DNA of 64,000 bases from NCBI GenBank assembly GCA_025677825.1, contig JAIXMO010000061.1, positions 1 through 64,000 on the forward strand, written 5' to 3'. The stretch is from Helicostylum pulchrum. Its lineage: Eukaryota > Mucoromycota > Mucoromycetes > Mucorales > Mucoraceae. The translations under genes and the position numbers were made by a program. Shown here piece after piece: positions 47,817 through 59,075 of the stretch. Each line of letters starts with the position of its first letter. Position 1 is the first letter of the stretch. The notes beneath the pieces are model-generated. The model was not told the origin of the DNA. It did no database searches and saw nothing but the letters and a program-made list of their open reading frames with translations.

Positions 47817-49004
47817 ATGAGCTTACTTGAAATATCAGTGTTACCCGGAAAAGGCAGAGGTTACAGAGCCACATCGGATATTCCTATAGGAACCGTGCTC
47901 CACGTCTCCGACCCACTTGCCACCACACTCTCGCAGGAATGGACTCCCGAAACCTGCCTATGGTGTTTTGATTTCGCGTACCCAAAGAAACAAAAGACCA
48001 AAGCCCTAACTGAGCCCGAGAAACTAACCTTATCATTGCAATGGTCCGTCGCACCAAAGCACCTTTCATTTAAAGACATGCTCTTCTGCTCCCATACCTG
48101 TAAACTTTCTTGCCAAACTTCGCTTTCATCGGACTGGATTCCGACGCTCGCCATGCATTACCGCCTCGATTGTGAGTTTAAGAACACTTGTAATAATCTA
48201 CCGATAACGAAAGCAGCACCAGTCGAACCAGAGTTCTCCAAACACATTGATCTAAATAACGACGAGGCTTTATCCACCTGGCTGAATCAAGCCTGGGCAT
48301 GTCTCACCGACCCTCTGGATCTCTCCAAAAAAGACCTTCACGATACCGATCTGTCCATGTCTAGACTCATTGGCGCTTGTATCCTACGCAGCCAAAACGC
48401 TCCTACCTTGTTTCAAGACCTATTGGTCATTCAAAACAACGAACTATCTCATTTCAGAACTCATTTCAACGCATCATTATATCCTACTAACCCTCAACAA
48501 TTGCCTTTACATTGTACCAAGGAGGTCTATCTTTCCCTGATACCCGACGATCTTTTAGACGTCATGGCCCTTTACTGTTTCTTTGCTAGATCCATGACAA
48601 AACCGCTACATAACGTACCCCTCATCTCTGGCATCACTCACGACTTGTTTAGATCCATCTTCTTCCGTGAACGCGCAAATAGTTTTGGGTTGTGGGAAAT
48701 GGGCAGTGATGAAGTGGCCAATGCCACTGGCGGTGTCTCTGACGATTTAGAGCTGCTAGGATTTGGTATTTACCCCTCCGCCGTCTACTTTAACCATTCC
48801 TGTGACGCCAACGTGATAAAAGTGCGAGACGGGAGAAGCATGAAGTTTATCAGCAGACGCATGATTGACGAAGGAGAAGAAGCTTGTATCTCATACGGGT
48901 CTGTAGACGACGACGTACGCAGTCGTCGACAAAGGCTTTTAGAGCACTACCACTTTATTTGTCAATGTACAAGATGTACACAAGAAGATTTAATTATTCG
49001 TTAA
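47817..49004 (+). CDS. SET-domain protein of the SMYD/Set6 type
   Basis: Intronless, 395 aa. The N-terminal KGRGYRATSDIPIGTVL is the SET-N start. Cys pairs CLWC (~47-50) and FCSHTCKLSC (~87-96) form a degenerate MYND zinc finger inserted in the SET domain, as in SMYD proteins. The catalytic core is at YPSAVYFNHSCDANV (~320-334) with the NHSC pseudoknot, and GEEACISYGS supplies the conserved Tyr. A post-SET CQCTRC motif (~385-390) closes the active site. Likely a protein lysine methyltransferase; the substrate cannot be told from sequence. Codon use here is richer in C/G than in its neighbours. Ends 21 bp before the convergent monooxygenase gene. Confidence 0.85.
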   Translation: MSLLEISVLPGKGRGYRATSDIPIGTVLHVSDPLATTLSQEWTPETCLWCFDFAYPKKQKTKALTEPEKLTLSLQWSVAPKHLSFKDMLFCSHTCKLSCQTSLSSDWIPTLAMHYRLDCEFKNTCNNLPITKAAPVEPEFSKHIDLNNDEALSTWLNQAWACLTDPLDLSKKDLHDTDLSMSRLIGACILRSQNAPTLFQDLLVIQNNELSHFRTHFNASLYPTNPQQLPLHCTKEVYLSLIPDDLLDVMALYCFFARSMTKPLHNVPLISGITHDLFRSIFFRERANSFGLWEMGSDEVANATGGVSDDLELLGFGIYPSAVYFNHSCDANVIKVRDGRSMKFISRRMIDEGEEACISYGSVDDDVRSRRQRLLEHYHFICQCTRCTQEDLIIR

Positions 49005-49025
49005 TAAAAACATTTATTTCTTATT

Positions 49026-50482
49026 TTAATATCCTAAATAATCTCTACGAATCGCAAGTGCGTTCTTTCGAAGCTGTAACCACTGTTCTGTAATTCTACC
49101 CGTAAGTAAGTCGGTAGATTGCCATGCATCAATGCTCGCAGCATCCGTCCAACCTTCTGCCCACGCACCTAGCTTTTCACTATAGTCTACTTCTCGCGCT
49201 ACACCCATCACAAAATCAGTACGAGCGTCAGTCGTATCTGTATTGGTGCTGCATGTATTGGTATGCGGCACCATGGGAATTTTACCGCTCCAGTACCTAG
49301 CCATCACAATACTTTGGCGCTGCATAAGCGGCATAGGCACTACTCGAATCGGCAGACCCAAAAAGCACAACGTTGCGTTATTTTGGTAAAACATGTAGTG
49401 GTCAAGGTGATGTACCTTTTGACCAGTGACAATCAAATTGTCCTTTTGAAACGGGAAAAATGGATAGCTGTAAAGGTAGCCGGTACCAAAGATAATCGCG
49501 TCTAAATCGTGCAAGGGGTCTTGGTTCTCAAATTCTACCCAGGATTTTGTCGAGTCGTGCCCGATACCCGTGACGGCATTCACTTGCTTTATGTTGGGTG
49601 GGTAACTTTCTAGCGCTTGGCGAGATAGCTCGGTTGGGGTTCGAATGTATTGGTATACAGTGGTAGCTACCGAAGCAGCTTCACGAACAATGTCAATAGC
49701 GGAGGAGCCGCCTCCTATAACAAGTATTTTCTAATAGTTTTTAAGTATTACATCATTTTTATGTTTGTGTGTGCCTTTTATACCTTATCTTTGAAACCGT
49801 CCGGATGCCGATAGTCTCTTGAATGCATTACAGGAACTCGCTTATTCTCGTTCAACTCAGCTAGCCCCCGTACATCTGGTACAAAAGGAACCGCGTAATG
49901 CCCAGTAGCTACAACCACTGCATCGAACTCCTGTGTGTAACGCTTATTCCCATTCTTTACCGACACTTTCCACACATCACCATCAACAAACTCCACCTTC
50001 TCAACCAGTGTAGAGAACCTTATCAACGGTGATAAATTTTCGGCCTCGGTCAAGTCGGTCAGGTACTTTAATACTTGCGTGTGATGCAAGTATAAAGGAT
50101 CTTGGTCACCGAACGGAGCGTCCTGGAAACACATTACTGATTTAGGTAGGTTGGTGTGAAGACCTGCGTAAATGGGCGAATGGAGTTGGTCCAGTTGTAA
50201 TGTAGAATCCACGGTTAAAGCGTTGGTAGAAGGGATAGGTGGAGGAGGGTTAGTAAGTGGAGAATATTTCCTAGTATGAGAGTGTATGTTAGGTTTTTGT
50301 AGGTTATTGGTTTCTGTTCTTTTTTTTTTTTACCAAGTTCCACCAGTATGGTCATTTCTTTCAAAGATGGTAATGATGTCAAAAGCGCCCTCGTTACGTA
50401 AAGCTCTAGCTGCCGCTATGCCACCTGGACCACCACCTATAATCGCTACTCGTTTAATAGATTTTTGAATAAAAGAGGTCAT
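49026..50482 (-). CDS. Flavin-containing monooxygenase
   Basis: FAD/NADPH enzyme that oxygenates nucleophilic N or S in small molecules (yeast Fmo1 type). Exons 50482-50334, 50270-49784 and 49730-49026 join in frame to 446 aa. FAD-binding VAIIGGGPGGIAAARAL lies at ~12-28 and TGGTW follows. VVVATGHYAVPFVPDV includes the ATG motif. The NADPH-binding KILVIGGGSSAIDIV starts at ~213. DAIIFGTGYLYSYPF is the second ATG-like element. The order and spacing match FMOs rather than Baeyer-Villiger enzymes, whose FxGxxxHTxxW motif I do not see complete. Substrate unknown. Confidence 0.88.
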
Positions 50483-50711
50483 ATTGTTATTAAAAGTAAA
50501 CCTGAGAAAAGAGAGAGATACGCATTTTTGTCGGGATAATTATAAGAGGCTACTGCACAAGTTGACTTATTCGGTTTAGCCGATTATGTTGTAAATTCAT
50601 GTAAACAAGATTACTGAATTATACTAATTTTATAAGAGTAATGTTCGTTTTTATTAATGGACATATAAGTATCCCGAAAAAGTAAATACAACTAAATATA
50701 CACCTGCATTT

Positions 50712-51657
50712 TTAAGTCAAGATGATATCTTTGGGAGACTCTATGTCTATTGGTGTGTTTGGGTAAGCTTGCTGCTGCATAGGAACTAAACCGGGCTGCA
50801 TTCGTATCTCGGGACCTCGCAGTACAAAGTTTCTCGATACTTTAATTATAAAAGATACCCAATAAACCTATAACGAACAGAGATAAGTATTACGTTGTAA
50901 AAAGTATAATTTTATAAACTTTACATAGATCATCACCATTAACACAGTACATGCAAACGAGAATTCTGCTTCAACAATAAACAGTTTTTTACAGTTAAAT
51001 ACAATAGTCGGATCTTGTATACTTTGGTTTAACAAAGTACTGTTTTCAAAACGAAAATTTAACTCTACTCGTGCCAGACTTAGGCACCTGGATTGAAACT
51101 CGTTTTTCTTTATACAGAATACAATAAAGTTGACCAGCATATCTATAAGTATCGCAGCCACCCAACATGCAAGTAGTTTTGCATATTGTCTGTAGCTATA
51201 GAACGAACGTCGAAACTACAAATAGCATAAAGGTTAGGCTTTTTGTTGGCCTTCAAAGGAAATTATATTACGTACAAGGTGAAGACTGTATCCGTAAATA
51301 CAAATAACTACAAATGTTATATTTAGAGTACCAAATACAAGTATTGCAGTTGTATTAAAGTATGTATAAAAGGCTATATACTTCATGTATTAGTTTTCAA
51401 AAAAAATCCTTCGCTGTTGCAGAAATACGTACGACTTTTTCCCATGAAGGATAGACTTGCGAAATATAAACTAATTCCCTGCATTAAAAAAAATTAGTAA
51501 CATTGTAAATTGAATTTTGTTTTTAGCGTATACGATTTTTTTTACCTACAATCCAACTGGTTAAAACAAGTGGTATGCCGATGCCAATTGGTATTGCAGC
51601 ACAGCAAACTGGCTTACGATTAAGTATTGGCATTCCTGATTGTGAAAAAGGGTTCAT
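50712..51657 (-). CDS. Unrecognised four-span membrane protein
   Basis: Five short exons (51657-51546, 51470-51433, 51380-51276, 51215-50925, 50867-50712) join in frame to 233 aa. None stands out alone, but the joins give a coherent polytopic protein. Hydrophobic segments lie at about residues 18-42 (AAIPIGIGIPLVLTSWIVVY), 58-80 (AILVFGTLNITFVVICIYGY), 100-122 (LACWVAAILIDMLVNFIVFC) and 167-190 (FACTVLMVMIYVYWVSFII). The extracytosolic loop holds possible N-glycosylation sites (NST, NQS). The hydrophilic C-tail is Pro/Gln-rich and ends acidic. The layout resembles tetraspan proteins, but I see no CCG or other family motif. The nearest upstream acceptor for exon 2 makes a stop and was rejected. 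Confidence 0.6.
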
Positions 51658-51670
51658 AAAGATTTTTTTT

Positions 51671-51708
<38 letters not shown>

Positions 51709-52187
51709 TGAACACAAGTTTATTTATTTTCGAATTTTTTTTTTACTGCTTTTATTCAAAAAAAAGAAATTATTTGTTGTTATATTTCCTTCTTCTGTCT
51801 TGTGCTACTATCCCTTTTTTTTTGTGTGATCCTCAACGTGGGCTTTATTAATCATGGTACACGTAGTATTTTTTATATAAAACGGTTGTTTAAACGAGAG
51901 AAAAAGACATAAATAAATCCATTACTTTTAGTCGCTGTAAAATTAGGGTTTATTTAGTTATAATTTTAATAAAACAGAGCCATAGCTATTTAAATAGACC
52001 ATTACCAAAGGATATAAAGCATACTAAAAAAACTGTTAAAATAAAAAAAAAAGAATCTAGTTTATAGATTCTCTATTCGTCTACGTGATTTTTGTGATAC
52101 CTACTTGTTTTTTTTCATTTTTTTGTTTACTTTTTTTTGATGTAACGTTATTAATATATGAGGTGGTGGAAAGGTAAAAAGTCTAGT
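51658..52187. other. Intergenic with GA microsatellite
   Basis: A (GA)n run of about 25-30 bases at 51676-51704 lies just upstream of the membrane-protein ATG, on the complementary strand a CT-rich leader. The rest is AT-rich without genes. Confidence 0.6.
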
Positions 52188-54664
52188 TTATAGCGCGTGG
52201 GTGAATGACAAGGAAAGAGATTGAGAAGTCGCTAGTTGTGTATCTGGAATTGCTTCTCTACAATTCAAACGAGCAATACTTTCTAATGCCTCTTTATCCA
52301 AACCTCGTTTTCTTTTCTCAAAGTCTTCGCTCTATATCAAAAACTAATTTAGTAAACTGTTTGCCTTTTTTTTTGTATTTTTTTTTTTCTCACATTTAAT
52401 TTCATCCACGGCATTTCAAGGGCCATATCCACTGTGGCTCGTTCATAAGGATCCACAGTCAACAAAGCAGATACCAATTCCTTGGCTAGTAATAATTTAT
52501 AAAATAATTGAGTAAAACGATATCACACTGTACATATTAACTTATGTATTTTACCTTCAGTAGAGATATTATCCCAGTACGGCGAAGGGAACTCAAATTT
52601 ACCCATTTTGATTTGCGACTTCATGGATGGAGGACTGTTTTCTTCAGAGAAGGGAGGAAATCCACATAAACAAATGTATAACATGACACCCAAGCTCCAC
52701 ATATCGCATTGCTTATCGTAGGCACGTGAGCCAGCAGGATTTAAGATCTCGGGTGCAACTGGTTTTAAACACGTTAAAATTCTATTTGACTTTTTTTTTT
52801 TTTTTTTTTTTTTTTCCAGATAGTTTTAACTTACCATAATTGGGTGTGCCGCATTGACTGTCAAAGGTTCCCTTTCTATCTTCATTTTTAGCAAGACCAA
52901 AATCAGACACTTTAATTAATAATTTCCTCTTATCCGCAAGTAATACTAGAAGGATGGAATGAGCAAAAAAAAAAAAACAGAATAAAGAGAGATGTGTATG
53001 TGTGGTTATTTACCATTTTCTGGTTTTAAGTCGCGATGGGCAATTCCACATTGATGAAGGTACTAAAAAATAATAATTAGGAAAACTGTCCCCCCCTTTT
53101 TCGTGTGTTTTTGACTTACTTGAATAGCAAGAAATAATTGCCAAAAGATAAACCTTGCCTCATTTTCAGACAACTTATTTTTTTCATGAATAAAGTTAAA
53201 TAGTTCACCATCACGTACACTGTAATTAAAGCAAGATAGACTAAATTAAAAGAACAAAACAAAAGAAAATATAGAGGGGGTACATCAAAACTTACTATTC
53301 CAATACAAGATATATTTGAGACAGTTCATTATAAATTTCCTTGATTTGTACAACAAACGGCTAAACAAACAAAACAATAAGTCGCACTTTTTTTTTTGAC
53401 ACTGTAAAAAAAATAAACTTACGTGTTTCTCAATAGACATCATAATACTCATTTCTTGTATAGTAGACAATAAAAGCTTTGGTCTGTTATCCAATCGAGA
53501 CTTTGAAATTACTTTAATTGCCACAGGATTTTCCGTACCTACTACAAACGCGTGGTATACCGTAGCAAAATTACCTTTACCTAACTCGCAATTAAAATTA
53601 TACTGAGATGCACAAGCCTAAAAGTTATCAAATCAGTAAAATAAATATATAAGCCGCCTATTGTTGTTGATCTTACAGTTGCTGAAAATGCTGGTGGGAA
53701 ACGAACACGATAAACTAAGTTGGTAAGGTTAGTAAACTAATATAAGCATAACACAAATATAAACACATACAGGAATGACGAAAGTCGTCCTCAGCCCACA
53801 GATTTCGTCTGAACAATTGGATATTGTCTCCTCCTCTTAAAAGGACCCGCTTATTTTTGCCCACGGCTTTTCCATTGACAAAAGTTCCATTAAAACTACC
53901 GTATTGTTTAAATAAATTATACGCGTAAATGGATTGCAAATCATCTTACCTCTTATCTTCAAGATAAATACGAATGCCTTTAGCAACTGCGTTACTTCCA
54001 GTTTCCTAATAATAATAATAAAATGTTTTAAATCAAATTTTTTTTTTTTGACAAAGGATTATTTACCATATAAATAAGACAGTGGTTACGGCTAATTTCA
54101 GTCATTTCAATACTAGTTTAGGGTTAATCATCAATCCTATTGAATATCCTAACTAAAAGAGAGAACTTACCAGATATCACACTCAGGGCCACGACCAATA
54201 AGATACCCAGTACGATGCTCAGCAGCATTCTTTCGCTTCTTCAGATACATGCTTTCATACTTGGGATTCATACTCTGCAGATACGCGAAGCAATCCGGAT
54301 GAGCAGCCCACTCTGGTTCCATCGGCTTAAAATCAATTTGTTCCTGTGTGAGAGGAGGTCTTGGTCGCCTTACAATCGTATTTGGCACAGGCACCGTAAT
54401 AGCCTCCGTCACATCCGTTTTCGCCTTCTCAGCTTTCACTGCATCTATTTTAGATTGCTTGCGTCTTAAACTATCGTGAGGGTCTGCACTCTTATCCACT
54501 TGAAATTGTCCTGGCCTCTTTTGTTTGCTTTCTGTCTCGTCTGGAGTAAAGTAAACCGTGCCATCCGATGAATTTTCTTCTGTCGATTTAGATTCATACT
54601 CTTGCTTGAAGGTAGAAGTGTGGTTCATAGGTGTTTGTCTACAAGCTACTTTTTGGTCTGTCAT
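52188..54664 (-). CDS. CHK2/Cds1/Rad53-type DNA-damage checkpoint kinase (FHA + kinase)
   Basis: Nuclear effector kinase activated by ATR/ATM-type kinases. Thirteen exons (54664-54171, 54112-54067, 54005-53950, 53895-53771, 53714-53677, 53617-53423, 53360-53296, 53219-53120, 53062-53014, 52945-52835, 52758-52555, 52485-52394, 52331-52188) join in frame to 572 aa. FHA domain ~150-235: GRGPECDI, ISRNHCLIY (phosphothreonine-binding Ser and His) and FNGTFVNG. Kinase ~258-525: GKGNFATV, Lys in VAIK (~288), HRDLKPEN (~382-389), SDFGLAK, CGTPNYVAPEIL. A single N-terminal FHA matches CHK2/Cds1 rather than yeast Rad53, which has two. The C-tail ends in a Ser/Gln-rich stretch. The N-terminus has no dense SQ/TQ cluster. 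Confidence 0.92.
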
Positions 54665-55355
54665 TTAGAAAGCCAATGTATAAAAAAAAAATTGAAAAAT
54701 AGAAGGAAAAAAAAGGAAGGGACACTAAGAAAAAAAAAAGAGGCATTTTGCTGGTTAAGTGTCACCTCTGAGGTGTGTAACGTCTCTGACAGTCACATAC
54801 AGCCTGTTGCCATGGATACAGGAACAAGGATAAAGTCAGATTGTAGAGCCGCTTTTAGTAAAATTTGGGAACAAGTGAAATAACAATACGATAGCAATAA
54901 AAAGCAGATATGTCCAAGTAATTCAAAGACGGGTTAGTTTTAAGAAAAGAAAATGCTTGGATTGTTTTATTAAGTAACTGTACTGATAGACTTTAATTAC
55001 ACTTCCGTCATACCATAAACAAAGTTAGTTGCTAGGATAATATTACAGTCAAATTGATTACCAGTCAAACTTTAACGCAAAAGTGCCAAGGTATTACATA
55101 AAATGACAGTTACGGCCGAATAAATAGTAGCTTAAACTATAGAGTAAATCACTTTTCTTAAAACCCCCAAGCGTATGTTTTTAAGTAACTCATCCTGAAC
55201 GCTTTTTAACCCAATGATATTCTTGAAATTCAAATAAAAAAAGCCATATACTAATGATTGGCTTAAATTTTGCATGATATACAAACTCACTGGGCTGATA
55301 AATAGAAAGAAAAACTCTTTTTTTCTTTTCATTAAACCTTTTTACAAAAAAAAGA
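54665..55355. promoter_or_regulatory. Divergent promoter region CHK2-type kinase / TMBIM protein
   Basis: About 690 bp between the two start codons. No ORF of convincing composition and no specific site called. Confidence 0.4.
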
Positions 55356-56366
55356 ATGTCTTACGGAAGTACACCATATACAGCTCCTCCACCAGCTTAC
55401 GACGAAGAAGCCAACCGGCCCATGTACGGGTCTAACGACGATGACGATATGTACAAAGAAACCATCGCAAACAGTTCCAAAGAGATTCGTCTTCGTAAGT
55501 TTTTTTTTTTCATTACCGAGATTAGTTTGATTAAAGTACCAACTTCTTTATAGAGTTTGTTCGAAAGGTGTATTCTATTTTAGCGACACAGTTAGCTGCA
55601 ACTTCTGCTTTATCCGCTTTTTACATGTTTAATGATTCTGCTCGGTCTTGGGTCCAGTCCAAGTAAGTTTTTTTTTTTCGTTTAAAAAATGTTTCAGTAC
55701 GCAGTAAAAACTGATACTTTTTTGTACGTTAGTCAATGGATGTTGATTGTATCTATGATCTCTACAATTATTGTCATGTTGGCATTGTTCTGGAAGGCAA
55801 GGTCGTATCCTTTAAATTACGGTTTGTTAGCCATTTTCACTTTACTTGAAGCCCATGCCGTAGGCACAATAGGTAATGTGTAACCTTTTTAATTGACTGG
55901 GGGCTTATAACTAACGCTCATCGAATATAGTCACCTTCTATAAGCAGACAATTGTTTTACAAGCGCTACTAATTACTCTTGGTGTATTCATTGGACTTAC
56001 TATATTCACACTTCAATCTAAATGGGATTTTTCAGGAATGGGGCCATTGTAAGTAGTATATTGAAATCAAATTTTCTAGAGTGTAATACTGACAAGATAA
56101 TACGTAGTTTATACGCAGGTATATGGATCTTGCTTATTGCAGGTATTGTGCAGATATTCTTACCATTCTCCAAGGGTGTTCAACTTGCACTTGCAATTGG
56201 CGGTGTAATTATTTTCAGTGGATACATTCTTTTTGATACCTACTTGATCTTTAACCAATATTCCGCCGAAGATTACATCATTGCATCCGTCAGTCTTTAC
56301 TTGGACGTGATTAATCTTTTCCTTCGTATCTTGCAAGTTTTAAGTTTATTATCAGACGATAACTAA
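55356..56366 (+). CDS. BAX-inhibitor-1 family protein (TMBIM4/Lifeguard type)
   Basis: Multi-span membrane protein of ER/Golgi/vacuole that modulates Ca2+ leak and cell death. Exons 55356-55494, 55554-55662, 55733-55872, 55931-56048 and 56108-56366 join in frame to 254 aa. The N-terminal ~35 residues are Pro/Tyr/Asp-rich, as in Lifeguard proteins. IRLQFVRKVYSILATQL begins the BI-1 core, followed by seven hydrophobic segments. The family signatures are YGLLAIFTLLEA, KWDFSGMGPFLYAG, and GYILFDTYLIF...YIIASVSLYLDVINLFLRIL with the conserved Asp pair. It converges on the acyl-CoA dehydrogenase gene with ~80 bp between. Confidence 0.93.
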
Positions 56367-56446
56367 AATATTTGAAATTTATTGATACAAAAATAAAAAA
56401 AAAAATGGGATATCTTTTTTCTTTAAATAAGTGATTTATAAAGTTT

Positions 56447-58238
56447 TTAAAGTCTGGCACCACGAGGGAAGTACTTCATGGCTTGACGTACACCGAGATC
56501 AGCCATAATTTCTTCAGCTCCACCGAGAATGGCAGAGAACTAAAATAAAATAAAATAAAATATTAGTTATATAAAGTAACAATTTATGTGTTTTAAAAAA
56601 ATAGAACTAACCTTGTAGGTTCTTTGCATAGTTTCAATGGTTCTACCCATACCAGTCTTGGTAATAGCACGACCACCAAAGATTTGACAGGCATCGTCAG
56701 AAACATCATGCATCATACGAGTAACTTGGTACTTACACAAGGCAATAGGCCCAGCCAATTTCTCAGACTGTTCATCATAGGACATGTTGTTCATTTGATA
56801 CGCAATGTTCTCCATCCAAGAGTGCACACTTTCAAGACTAGCAATCATCTTTGCCAACTTGTTACGAATCACAGGCTGGTCAATAAGACGCTTACCAAAC
56901 ACCTTACGTTGGTTTGCCCACTTGAAACATTCTTCAATCACAAGACGACACGACATGGTGCTTTGAGAAATCATCACAAAACGTTCATGGTTAAAGTTGG
57001 AAAGTACTACCAAAAAACCCTTGTTTTCTTTACCCAACAAGTTTTCAACTGGAACCATGACATTTTCAAATGTGATATAGGCGGTACCGGCACTTGGAGA
57101 ATAGGATGTCTTAATAGGCTTGGTCTCAAGACCTTCACCACGTTCAATGAGAAGCATAGACATACCCTTATCTGTTTGAACAGCAACAGAGAAATAATCG
57201 GCCCAACAACCACCGGTGATCCACTTCTTGGTACCGTTTACAACGTAGTGCTTACCATCAGCTGTCTTGACAGCAGTGGTCTTGATACGTGCAACATCGG
57301 AACCGGCAAAAGCTTCGGTAATTGCAAGACAAATTCTCTTTCTACCAGCAATAACATCAGGAATAATCTAATAAGAAAAGTTCTATTAGTTTTTTATTTA
57401 TTTTACTAGGTTAAAGATTAATGCGTACCTTTTGTTGAAGTTGAGGAGAACCAAAGTTCATAACGGTAGGTGCAGATATAACCATACCGGCAATAGATCC
57501 ATCATCAAATCCACGACACTTCCAACGAGCAATTTCTTCGTGAACAATAATCTATTTTTTTTTTTTTTGTTTGTGATGAGTAATCGGAACTTTAACTAAA
57601 AAACCTAGTAAATACGCTTACCTCATGGAAATAGTCAAAGTCTTCACCCTTGAGGCCACTGGGAAGAATTAATCCGTTCAACATGGGTCCAGGACCAATG
57701 TTCATAGCCAAAAGATGGTTATCACCTAACTTTTTCATGAATTCATCTGTAGGCTTAACACCTGCATCTTCAAATTCACGAGCTTCCTCAGCTAAAGAAT
57801 CGCAAATCTTACGAACTGCAATACGGAACTTGAAATGAGATTCACTATAATAATAAAATCATTCAGTATACACACAATATTATAAAAATCGTTTCTCTTT
57901 TACTTGAGGTAGGGAGACTTGAAACCCATCCAGGCACTTGATTCAGCATAAGGGACCTTGGAAATATCACCAGGTTGATAGAAATCAATTTGAGGTTCCT
58001 CGTTAGCAATAGTTCCGATTTTAAAACGAGCATATTTCACAAGCACTTCTTGACGATGAAGACCGTAGAAATCTTCAGTGGCGTCTTTACCTGCAAATTC
58101 TAAAATAGGGTACGCTCCACCAGGATGCATATCAATGAAACGACTCATATCGTAAACACTAGCATCAATAATAATCCACAAGTCACCTTCAACAGAGTGA
58201 CGCTTTACTTCTTCACGAGTGTATGTTTTAAGGCTCAT
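56447..58238 (-). CDS. Cytochrome b5 domain fused to acyl-CoA dehydrogenase
   Basis: Exons 58238-57904, 57844-57622, 57551-57429, 57367-56612 and 56539-56447 join in frame to 509 aa. Residues ~3-78 are a cytochrome b5 domain with both haem ligands: His in MHPGG and His in YGLHR. The rest is a full acyl-CoA dehydrogenase: CLAITEAFAGSD near the FAD site, WITGG, TAYITFENVMVPVENLLG, QRKVFGKRL, and CQIFGGRAITKTGMGR in the C-terminal helix domain. The catalytic base was not assigned. No mitochondrial presequence or transmembrane segment is obvious, and the C-terminus GARL is not a classical SKL, though ARL variants can act as weak PTS1 signals. The fused haem domain may pass electrons directly instead of through ETF. 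Confidence 0.9.
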
Positions 58239-59075
58239 TTTAATTTAAGAGTGAGGGGAGGGGGAAAGTTTTTTTTTAAAAAAGAAAAAGAGAAAAAGAG
58301 AAAGTGTATTATAAATACTTAAATATTGTGGGGAAAAACAATTTTTTTTTTATTAACTCTGGGTTTGAACAGAGTACAGTGTTAATTGTGGTACGAGTGC
58401 CTGTGAATGTTTGCATAATTATGATATTTTTTCTTTCAAAAAAAGAAAAGTACATTTTTCTTTTAAGAGTTAGAAAGGGGTGACCACTGATAGATCGAAA
58501 GATATGGTCTCTCCTAATGATGTGATTACGTTTTTGCAGTAAACAAAAATTATTGTACATTTGTTTGTGTTTTTGACGGTTCTAGAAATACTTTTTTTTT
58601 AACACCGAAAGGGGGAGCTTTACCATGTGAATATTTTATGAGAATATAAGCGCAAACAAAAATTTTAATGTAAGGCAATAAAAACAGTACGCTCAAACTA
58701 TTCTTTCTGTAGAAATCTGATCGGCTCATCGTTTTTTTTACTCTGTATGTAATCGCGATAGAGAGGGGTGAAAATGGTTATAAATGATATATGCAGAAAA
58801 AAAAAGTACCATGATCTGAGGTCATCTTTTTTGGCCTAAAATGAAATAAAGTGGTACATGCTATGTACCGGAAAATTTGACGCATAAAATAGAAAGGTAA
58901 TACAAAGATAGTCTTTTTATTAAATGAAACGGGGTGGTGGGAGAACAATGATAAAATTTTTTTTGTATGTGGAATTTCATTGAATGGGAGAAAACGGGAA
59001 AGAAGAAAATGTGTTGATTTGCATTTACAGGTTATATATATAAGTATGAGATATATGCGGGGGAATTTTTTTTTT
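58239..59075. other. Intergenic, no gene seen
   Basis: AT-rich sequence between two minus-strand genes. A short open frame at 58309-58560 lacks recognisable content. Confidence 0.5.

Noticed and set aside
56624..57409. 261-codon plus-strand open frame
   Set aside because: Antisense of the acyl-CoA dehydrogenase main exon, whose sense reading has catalytic-domain motifs.
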